A stretch of 10,967 nt of DNA from the NCBI GenBank assembly GCA_028565635.1, contig JAOXYB010057800.1:1-10967 (forward strand). The letters are read 5' to 3'. Within the stretch, counting starts at the first letter, position 1. Every line of letters begins with the position of its first letter. The stretch is from Phoronis ovalis (lineage: Eukaryota; Phoronida; Phoronidae). This document shows positions 1 through 7,101 of this stretch, one piece after another. The translations under genes were made by a program, and so were the position numbers. The notes below the pieces were generated by a model, which was not told where the DNA came from, ran no database searches, and saw nothing but the letters and a program-made list of their open reading frames with translations.

Positions 1-370
1 AAAATAAACAATATTGAAAATTATCCCGCCAAAGACGATACCAATGCTGGGTATCCTATAGATAGGATAAACAGCAAAAAAATCTAGTAGCTCGTTTTGA
101 CACTGCCTTACATTAGGTCGTGCAATATGCTAATTTCTCAAAGCTTGAACAATATACAAGTGCTATGAAAATTTTAATACTTGATTATGAAGACTTTTCC
201 TTACTATTTGAAAAAAAAAGACAACAGCTCGCTGATATAGTACAAGATAAATGTAATGCAAACGAATAGTGCTTTTTTAGTGCTCAGTCTTTCAACTGAC
301 AGCACGGTTTGTTGCAGTTGAGAAACTTTTATTGCAGTCATTTGCTGCACTAACTTATGTTCACACTTGC
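1..370 (-). other. Profilin intron 2 (partial), probable GC-AG intron
   Basis: Read on the minus strand this starts with GCAAGTGTG after exon 2 and runs off the left edge. I looked for the C-terminal profilin exon here in all frames and saw none. Nothing else recognisable is present. Confidence 0.65.
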
Positions 371-563
371 CTGTTTTTGAAGCTTGTAGAGTAATGGCAC
401 CATGGTCTTTCTTTTTTGCGTAAACAACTTTATCGTCTTCTTGTCTCAAAAATTGATATTTTACACCTTCTGCATGAATACCTGCTGCCATAAACGCAGT
501 GAAATCTCTACTTTTAAAACATTGTGCAATGGTGGAACCTTCTGAGCCTTCAAGTTTAAACGC
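371..563 (-). CDS. Profilin coding exon 2
   Basis: The acceptor TTCTTCTTTTAG (ending at 564) opens the exon with GCG TTT AAA (AFKLEGSEGS). The exon covers the central helix and sheet of profilin (AGIHAEGVKYQFLRQEDDK, then GAITLQASKT). The profilin-like reading stops at AAA ACA G, where the next bases are GCAAGT, the consensus of the rare GC donor. After it the open frame continues with unrelated residues up to about position 204. The exon therefore most likely ends at 371 in phase 1 (193 bases). Confidence 0.88.
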
Positions 564-1118
564 CTAAAAGAAGAATGACTAATTACATACACATCTACAA
601 ATAATCTGCTTTACTTTATTAATGTTATGACAATGGGCTTAACTGATGGCCAGCCAGAGTTCTGTCTACATGAATTAAACAGGGTGTACATTTTCCCCGT
701 AAATTATAGCTGCACTATCATAGGCTACTTCAAAATGGCTTCAACTCAGTTATAACAAATTAACCGTCTCGCAATAATTTAAGTCCAATTTATAGAAAAT
801 AACAGCATTCGGGTTATCTCACTGCCTGTAACCTGTTTGGCTTGATTTGTAAAGAAGGCTGTATATACGTCACACTGCTACTGACGTTTGCGTAACTGTC
901 AGAATTAAGACTTTGATGTTAGGACTGGCATCAATTGCACAATATATTTTGTATCAATACCAGTTGGATTTTGCAAGTTTACTTACATTTGCGTGTGCTG
1001 CAGTGGTCCAGGCTGCACCACCATCAATGCCAATAATACAAGCTCTATCTACATGGCAATTACCACCAGCATCTTTGCTCTGGGCAATCAAATTGTCAAT
1101 GTAACTGTCCCAAGACAT
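371..1118 (-). CDS. Profilin, partial gene (first two coding exons; 3' exon off the left edge)
   Basis: Profilin is a small cytosolic protein that binds G-actin, poly-proline ligands (formins, VASP/WASP proteins) and phosphoinositides, and feeds ATP-actin to growing filaments. Exon 1 (1118-987) and exon 2 (563-371) join in phase 0 and give 108 residues plus one base. The N-terminus MSWDSYIDNL has the Trp and Tyr that form the poly-proline site in this family. ACIIGIDGGAAWTT and ITLQASKT are characteristic profilin blocks. The usual length is about 125-140 residues, so roughly 20-35 C-terminal residues, including much of the last helix, are missing; no matching exon is visible in 1-370 on this strand. 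The ATG at 1118 is preceded by AAA and matches the normal profilin start. Identity is confident; I give no paralogue symbol because invertebrate profilins do not map one-to-one on PFN1-4. Confidence 0.93.
564..986 (-). other. Profilin intron 1 (423 bp, phase 0)
   Basis: Donor GTAAGT at 986-981 and acceptor TTTTAG at 569-564. No other feature is seen inside; a plus-strand open frame around 913-1104 is only the antisense of exon 1. Confidence 0.88.
987..1118 (-). CDS. Profilin coding exon 1
   Basis: This exon has 132 bases, exactly 44 codons, running from the initiator ATG to GCA AAT and then a strong donor GTAAGT (986-981). It encodes the N-terminal helix (MSWDSYIDNLIAQ) and the first beta strands (ACIIGIDGGAAWTT). 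Reading on past the donor gives VSKLAKSNWY, which is not profilin-like, whereas joining to exon 2 gives AHAN-AFKL, the expected continuation. Confidence 0.93.
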
Positions 1119-1137
1119 TTTGTTGTAGATTAATTGG
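1119..1137 (-). promoter_or_regulatory. Profilin 5'UTR segment and 3' end of a 5'UTR intron
   Basis: Reading on the minus strand, a T-rich tract followed by TTTTATTTTACAG ends at 1138, and 19 untranslated bases then lead to the ATG at 1118. This is a near-ideal acceptor, so the rest of the 5'UTR is probably on a separate exon upstream (higher coordinates). The open frame does extend upstream of the ATG to about 1247, but those residues are not profilin-like. Confidence 0.7.
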
Positions 1138-1897
1138 CTGTAAAATAAAACAACACACTTGCAATTTCCATCAAGGTACATTCGCGCTATTCTAATTCTG
1201 TTATCAATGCATACAAGTAATGTCCCTACATCGTAGTTGATGTCCAAAATTGATTTATATATAAGGTTTTCAACGAATTTGAAATCCTAAAGGGTTAATA
1301 TTACACAGCTTTCTAGCAATAATATGAACATATCTGGCAGCTGTGTCTGTAGTAAGAGTAATTATTGTTTAATAGCTACTGTTTAGAAGAATATTTTTAA
1401 TGTTTAGTGAATCCTTCCTTGTACACCTTGGGGTCTGGGGTCCTGTAATAACAGTACAGTTTGTAATCATGAAACAGAAAAATATTGTTATTCTCATTAC
1501 GTAACACATTTCTGTCATATACAAACAGAAAATATATTGTATCTATTTGCCTGCATCAGGAAGTAGCTGTTTAGAGTTGGGGGGGGGGGGGGAAACAAAT
1601 TCTTCTAAATTTGATGCAGTATAAAAAGATCTTTAAACTTAGTATTCTGCTTTCAAATACAAGCATCAGAACTGGTGGAATAAATAATCTCGACATTTAT
1701 GTCTTACACATAGTTTCTGTTATGCACATAGTAACCCAGGTAACACTAGTAATTTAAGTTCAATGAGTAAACAGTTAGGGGTACCAATTTGTTCGAAATA
1801 GTAGAAGATGAATTTGACAACAACTATAACTCTGTTAAGCACTGGCATGTAATCCTCCATCTTAGAAAGTAAGCAAACATACTACCACAATCTCTTG
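1138..1897. other. Non-coding stretch upstream of profilin exon 1
   Basis: Probably part of the profilin 5'UTR intron. It is AT-rich, with one G homopolymer at 1579-1592. A 33-codon plus-strand open frame near 1759-1870 resembles nothing I know. Confidence 0.5.
1579..1592 (+). repeat. G14 homopolymer
   Basis: Fourteen consecutive G bases. The length may be unreliable because such runs are prone to slippage and sequencing error. Confidence 0.9.
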
Positions 1898-1899
1898 TA

Positions 1900-2052
1900 G
1901 GCACATTCACACTTACACTTGGGAGCGCTTCAGAATAAAGCGCTTCACTTTCCGTCCACACTGACATGCTTTAATATATAAGTATATGTATGTGTGTGTG
2001 TGCATATGTATGTGTGTATATGTGTGTGTATATGTATGTGTATATGTAAGTG

Positions 2053-2083
<31 letters not shown>

Positions 2084-2387
2084 ATATGTATACATGTGTG
2101 TGTGTGTATATGTATGTTTATATGTATATAAATACATATATTTTATTAAAAATCAGCTCGTGGCAGAAAGCGAATTGAAGTCGCTTTGTGTCCACACTTG
2201 CAAGTTAAGTTGATTAAAGTGAATCAGGAAAAAGTTAATCCACCTCAGGAAGAGGATTAATTTTTGCTTGAAGTGCTTTATTTTAATGCTCTTGAAGGGA
2301 ATTATGTGCTTACACATTAGAGGCTGAAGCACTTTATTATAAAGCACTCTATTGTGAAGCGCTTTAAGTGGTAAGTGTGAATGGGCC
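1900..2387. mobile_element. Non-autonomous DNA transposon (MITE-like), TA-flanked, 488 bp
   Basis: The left end reads GGCACATTCACACTTACACTT. The reverse complement of the right end reads GGCCCATTCACACTTACCACTT, so the termini form an imperfect inverted repeat of about 20 bp. Both ends abut the dinucleotide TA (1898-1899 and 2388-2389), consistent with a TA target duplication. Inside each arm are many copies of a palindromic AAGCGCTT-like word: 1923-1930, 1937-1945, 2167-2176, 2271-2280, 2325-2334, 2341-2348 and 2356-2367. The centre is a TG/TA microsatellite. There is no transposase open frame, so it is non-autonomous. TA flanks suggest a Tc1/mariner-type mobiliser, but the superfamily is inference. 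Confidence 0.75.
1975..2143 (+). repeat. TG/TA compound microsatellite inside the transposon
   Basis: Alternating TATATG, TGTGTG and (TA)n units, including an uninterrupted TA run at about 2053-2074. Open frames on both strands here (Tyr/Thr/His- or Val/Cys/Tyr-rich) are translations of the repeat and not genes. Confidence 0.93.
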
Positions 2388-5300
2388 TATTGACACTTTT
2401 TATCCTTATTTGACCTAGACCACAGCCCTAAAGTTAAAATTATCTGAAAAAAACATTGACAATGGTTGCAAAGTACAACTTTTTTTAAAGTTGCTAAATA
2501 ATACTCAAGACAAGTCTGACCTATATATCCTCCCTTAACAGTTACTGACAAATCACATAGTGAAGGTTCAGGATAGTTCCTAGAAAGTTTGGGTCATATA
2601 AAATTCATCCAGAGGTCAATCTGAAGTCAAAGTAGTGATACTTAGAGGTCATTCAAAGTGTATACCGCCAATAATCTTTTTATGTAATGTGTAATATACC
2701 GAACGCAGGCTAATAAAAAGCCTCTATATTCGGGTCTAATTATGACTACTAATTTTATACGTCACATTTTTGCTAAAATTTACCTAAAGGCAAAATGCTA
2801 ACCATGTGACCTGGGCTTTGCTATAAGGCACTTCTAGTTTAACACTGCTGGTTGTGTATGGGTTTTTTACTGCTGTGTGATATCTGGAGAGATGAGAAAG
2901 GGCCACTATAGTCTGAAGATACCAAATGTATGGCACTGCTGTTAAGCATTCTAATTAGTCATAGTATTAATTACGTGAACATGATATCTAACAGGTGATC
3001 ATACTTCACTCATGAGTAACAAACGGATTAAAATATTCACAGCTTATATGACTAATTTATCCTACAATAAGTACATTTTATCATATTTATATTTAGTACT
3101 TATTACCTTGCTGAAACATATAGGTCTAATCCAGTGACAACAAAGCAATTAGTGTATGTGGCTATGCACATGCACACTTCTGTTTAGAGACAGCTTGAAT
3201 TTTATGTACCAAATAAACCAATGATCAAGACCCTATGTCAACAGTTATTAATTATCAAGCATCAAAACATGAGGAGAGCAGGTGTCATGGTTACATCATC
3301 TAGTAAGTTAAAGCCCTTTGGCCAGTCAAAATGAGGTAACATTGTGTGTTGCACTTGAAGCATTATGTTTTTTTCTGCATGCCTGCTGAGCCCCCATGTA
3401 CAAATATTTAAATTAAATAGTGGCACACCAATCCATCAAACAGTTTGCATGCTTAATCAATGAACATAGTTTGAATGACTATAGATATTTACAAGCAGGC
3501 TGCATGACCTACAATTCAGGTTTCAAAATTACTTTTTATCATTTTTTATATTTTTGTTCATAAAAAATAAGTCAAAACAAGAATGCCTACATTGTTATAA
3601 TCATGTTTGACTTTAATCTGGTAGGCGCCACAATGAGTGAGCAGAATGTGGTGATAAAATTGTTAGACACAATCTCTGAAAGTAATATATTTTTTATCAT
3701 TTTAACTGAATCAGACTTTAAATTATTTCTAAGATAAATCCAATATAATATATGTAATTTCATTGTCTTCCTTCCTATTTTGTACAGTGCAGTGATAAGA
3801 CTATTGTAAGGGCCACTAACAGAGTTGTGTTATCAAAGTACACACAATATATGATCAAACATCTAAATTATCTATGACCCTTGACACCACATAGTAACTG
3901 TGCGATCAGAATCCATTGTCAAAGTCTATTTACAGAACCCACAACTCAAGACTTCTCAACAAAATCAATGTGACTAGTTAACAAGGAAGCAAGTCCATGT
4001 TCTCCCCAAAATATAATGTGCACGCCTTATCCAGATCCATTATATCACTTCAAGGTCAATGATCAGTCATGAAGAGGTACACGGCACGCTTTTTGTAGAC
4101 ATCAACCTCTGGGCATTAGGTTAAAAACTCTCATGACCAGGAAAAACTGGTTAAAATATTTTGTCAATCATCTATTGTTTGGGAATCATACTAACATATG
4201 AATTACACAAAACCAAGCAAGTCTCCCTCCTGTAAGAGCATTAATATATTCCAGCAATTTTAGATGCATAGACAATATTATATGGTATTATCAATATAGA
4301 GGCAGGAGTTCCTCCCTGACAGATACATTGTTAGTCCCACTAAAAAAAATATAATTGCACTGTTCAATTCAAAAATGGCGACACACTGAAGGGCTTAGGC
4401 TTATGTGTACACGAAGCCTTCAAGTTAAGAGAGGTGCTGCTGTCCCAGCTTCCACAGTACAATATGGGCCAATGGTCTTCTATTGGTTAGAATAAATGAA
4501 TTTATATATATTTCAGTGGTGAAATTATTTATACCCATGTATATCAATGTCCCATGTAATTTTATCATACTTAGTATTCATTTAAAAATAGCATGTCTTT
4601 CATTATCAGCTTACTACAGACTGAGTTTATTTCCAGCTCATTTATTTGATTATTCATCTTAACTATTGACCCATATATCCAATGACAACATTGACTGAAG
4701 GGCACAAGAACAAACTTGAGCAAAACTGAGTCTAGCTGTAGGTTATGTAGTATATTTTGGCTGGATGTCATTTGCTTTTACATGGAGACAGGCTTCAAAC
4801 AGATTAACCTACGTAAACAAATAAATCAAATTGGAATAAACAGCCAAATGGGTTGGAAATCAGTTCCTTATTTTGTAAAAAACAAAAAAGAAGCAACACA
4901 GTTGCATCTCAGTCATCAACCTATATTCAAGATAGCCAAATGATATAGAACATTATCTATCCCTAAATTGCAATCATTTATAGTTTCAAAAAGTAAAATT
5001 GTCTTTTATGGCATAGGATACTACATGAACCATTTTCAATGGGTCACAGGTTTGCACAGCCGCATTATAAAACAATCTTAACTTATCAAGAGTAAATTTA
5101 CACAAGGTTGATTATCAATTTCAATAGTGCATAACCATTACATATAGAACACATTTTAGCAATACCCATGGAAATTTATGCCCTTTATGATCAGATAACA
5201 CTATATCAGAATGTTAATAAAGAATTTTAGTACTATTATCCGGTATTATCGATGCACTGATTTATACCGGACTTGACCTGCACCAATCTATAACGAAATA

Positions 5301-5622
5301 TAAAGGCCAGACTCAAACTTATTTTTGTTTAAATCATAAAAATCAAGTTTAAATACAAGTCTCCTTGTGACAACTGACTAGATACGTTTGGTTGGAAATC
5401 ATGGCTTGCTGTCATAAAAGTTTCGAAGTGCGATCACTCAGGCGTAATAACTAATACCGAGTTTATATCTCCATGGCACATGGGCGGGGACTTCTCCGAC
5501 AAACAAGTACTTTTAAAAGACCAAAATATGTGTTATTTTTCACAGCAAACAAATGCAAGTTCTTCGTCTACACTATATATTAACAATGTTTTATGATATA
5601 TGAGAAATTAATTCAAACGCAC
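2388..5622. other. Long non-coding stretch without a recognisable gene
   Basis: About 3.2 kb of AT-rich DNA. Open frames on either strand are short (for example 4571-4771 minus and 4716-4943 plus) and encode nothing I recognise; they lack coherent splice context. If the 5' exon proposed near 5900 is right, this is the profilin 5'UTR intron. A 7-bp inverted repeat, TCCGGTA/TACCGGA, occurs near 5239-5275. Confidence 0.5.
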
Positions 5623-5701
5623 CTTAAAATTACTCAAAGAAATCGGTCCCGGAAGGCCTTTGAAAATATGTCTCCTTGACAAACCGGTGTAGGATATTGA
5701 C
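5623..5701 (-). other. Candidate internal 5'UTR exon on the minus strand
   Basis: On the minus strand a T-rich acceptor ending TTATTTTGTAG (5702) precedes 79 bases that end in AAG with a donor GTGCGT (5622-5617). One frame is open throughout (it includes GLPGPISLSNFK), but no ATG connects to it and I cannot match it to a family. It could be a non-coding leader exon of profilin or an unrelated exon. Evidence is splice signals only. Confidence 0.25.
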
Positions 5702-5872
5702 CTACAAAATAAATTAAATATTCTACATTAACGAAATAGAAAATATAAAAATCCTTAACTGGAAATTGAACCAGTGTTGTTGTTCTATAATACTAGCAAG
5801 ACTTTTAAGGGAAACAAAGGTTGAATCGCATCATAAATTTACTTGAATTCTTGTCGGCGTGACTGTACTTAC

Positions 5873-5925
5873 CCTGAATATACTTGTTAGTCAGCAAGAT
5901 GGCCGTCCGTCAGACGAGCTGATAG
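5873..5925 (-). promoter_or_regulatory. Candidate minus-strand first exon and promoter, possibly of profilin
   Basis: On the minus strand the sequence GCCATCTTGCTGACTAAC, ending in ATATTCAGG, is followed by the strong donor GTAAGTACAG (from 5872). GCCATCTT is the YY1 consensus, often placed just downstream of start sites of broadly expressed genes. The surrounding bases are richer in CpG than the rest of the intergenic DNA. All three frames are closed or lack an ATG, as expected of a leader exon. The next good minus-strand acceptor with a recognisable product is the profilin one at 1138, about 4.7 kb away. The right boundary is approximate. Confidence 0.35.
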
Positions 5926-6092
5926 ATGATGAAATTTGATAATTCATAGAAAAAAAATGTAAAGCATCATTAAAAATTGTTGAATTTCTGCCATGAAAAT
6001 ATGTTATATACACTATCATGTATTAATAACAAGGTATTTATTAAAGAAGAGTTTACTATGAGCTAAGTTTACTGTTTTTATTATACTTGTTA

Positions 6093-6186
6093 GACCTGTT
6101 ATATGAGGCCCCAATAGGAAAACGAAATCTCAAGTCACGTGTTAACCTATGGCAATCTATTGGAGGTCCCAGGGGGGAAAATAGGC
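6093..6186 (+). CDS. Possible upstream exon of the PIP5KL1-like gene (uncertain)
   Basis: A very good acceptor (TTTTTATTATACTTGTTAG) ends at 6092. One frame is then open for 58 codons, starting LLYEAPIGKRNLKSR. Two alternative donors occur: GTTAAG after ...GENRQ (phase 0, compatible with the exon at 7011) and GC-type GCAAGT after ...ENR (phase 2, not compatible). The peptide does not obviously match any part of PIP5KL1 or other PIP kinases as I know them, so membership rests only on strand, position and splice phase. It may equally be a cryptic signal. Confidence 0.25.
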
Positions 6187-6196
6187 AAGTTAAGAG

Positions 6197-6277
6197 AAGG
6201 AAGTTTTTAGATGTTTTAGTTTTAGTTACGACTATTGTTTACACGTGTTTCTGTTCCAGTTGCATGTAAACTTCCTT
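6197..6277. repeat. Perfect 10-bp inverted repeat with 61-bp spacer
   Basis: AAGGAAGTTT (6197-6206) and AAACTTCCTT (6268-6277). No TA or other target duplication is evident, so a mobile origin is not supported. Confidence 0.5.
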
Positions 6278-6308
6278 GTGTGAACAAATGAGTAAGTTAT
6301 TTTGTGTT

Positions 6309-6346
6309 TTTACCAAGAAATGAACAAATATTAATTTCTTGGTAAA
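6309..6346. repeat. Perfect 13-bp hairpin
   Basis: TTTACCAAGAAAT (6309-6321) pairs with ATTTCTTGGTAAA (6334-6346) around a 12-base AT-rich loop. The stem is too short for a typical animal pre-miRNA. The function is unknown. Confidence 0.7.
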
Positions 6347-6540
6347 TTTATTCAGTATTTGTTTTACAATGAGTGCAGTCGTGCATCATATATTACTTTT
6401 CAATCACAGCATCATAAATGATACCTGTTGAATCCAACCATAATTCATTTTACCACATCCCGGGTCCCACACATTATTCTGGTTAAAAAACAATATGAAG
6501 TTAATGTCAATCCTGTTACTTAAAAATAATGTTCCTTACT

Positions 6541-6803
6541 AAAAAAGAGCCTGCATGGGCATTTAGCGAAAAAGCATTATTAAATTAATGTGAGCAAAAC
6601 TATAATTTTAGATTTTAATGGGGGTAGGGGGTCCCCCCAGGGTGCAATGCTCGCACTTAAAAAATTGGCAATGCTCGCTGCTCGCACTTAAGAAAAAAAA
6701 ACAAGCAAAAAAAAAAATGTCGCCAAAAAGAAAATGCTCATTGCTCGAACTTAACAGACCACAATGCACGCTGCTCACGAAAACCCCCATGTAGCCCTCT
6801 TTA
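6541..6803. mobile_element. Candidate short inverted-repeat element with internal GCTCGCACTTAA repeats
   Basis: The left edge AAAAAAGAGCCTGCATGGG resembles the reverse complement of the right edge, AAAGAGGGCTACATGGG, so there are imperfect terminal repeats of about 17-19 bp. The interior holds four degenerate copies of a unit like CAATGCTCGCACTTAA (6645-6660, 6668-6692, 6731-6755, 6760-6781), separated by A-rich tracts. There is no clear target duplication. It lies between the possible exon at 6093 and the PIP5KL1 exon at 7011. Confidence 0.45.
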
Positions 6804-7010
6804 ATGTGGTACTGTTTGCTGTAAATTTCCTAGAATTTTCATTGGAAAATTATTATATATGTCAATTTGATTTATGTAATAGAAACACCGTAGGAAGTTT
6901 GATGCCAGAGGCATAGAGGGCCAATTTTCAGCTCCAGACTAAAGAGCACTGTGATTATAAAAAGAAAGTAAAAACATTTGCACTTAGAAATAATGCTTTC
7001 CCTTCTCCAG

Positions 7011-7101
7011 TCAACAAAGTTAGCTAACTGCTCAGATATTTCCATCCAAAAAATTTGGTTTGGAAACTATTTACATCACCAGATGGCGTTAACAGTTTCT
7101 G
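7011..7101 (+). CDS. PIP5KL1: PIP5KL1-like exon, first identified (divergent KDLNF region)
   Basis: Acceptor TTTCCCTTCTCCAG ends at 7010 and donor GTAATT starts at 7102. The exon has 30 codons plus one base (phase 0 to phase 1), open throughout, and the G left over completes a Gly codon with the next exon. The peptide SDISIQKIWFGNY lies where the family has a hydrophobic strand then K-D-x-N/D-F, and ALTVSGHQKDWFL lines up with the region just before the WFL helix. The KD pair is not conserved. The exon is predicted from splice signals, phase and this weak alignment. Confidence 0.6.

Larger units (their letters stand above)
6187..7010 (+). other. Intronic or intergenic DNA upstream of the PIP5KL1-like exons
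   Basis: Apart from the hairpin, the 10-bp inverted repeat and the candidate element listed separately, I see nothing gene-like. I searched for the expected upstream PIP-kinase exon (a (Y/F)D(I/L)KG motif) and did not find it. Confidence 0.5.

Noticed and set aside
913-1104. Plus-strand open frame of 63 codons
   Set aside because: Antisense shadow of profilin exon 1.
1913-2213. Open frames on both strands rich in Tyr/Thr/His or Val/Cys/Tyr
   Set aside because: They are translations of the TG/TA microsatellite.
2590-2660. AGGTCA-like half-sites, including AGGTCA-5-AAGTCA, and TCAAGGTCA near 4047, as nuclear-receptor elements
   Set aside because: Single short motifs in several kb of DNA arise by chance; no promoter lies nearby.
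3235-3330. Small plus-strand open frame with donor-like TCTA|GTAAGT, considered as an early PIP5KL1 exon
   Set aside because: The residues do not resemble the family and no acceptor or promoter supports it; its phase would also bypass the exon at 7011.
4571-4943. Overlapping open frames of 66 codons (minus) and 75 codons (plus)
   Set aside because: No recognisable domain, no supporting splice or promoter context, and the lengths are expected by chance in 3 kb of AT-rich DNA.
5883-5925. Plus-strand AAGATGGCC as a translation start
   Set aside because: The frame closes after seven codons; the motif is better read as a YY1-type site on the other strand.
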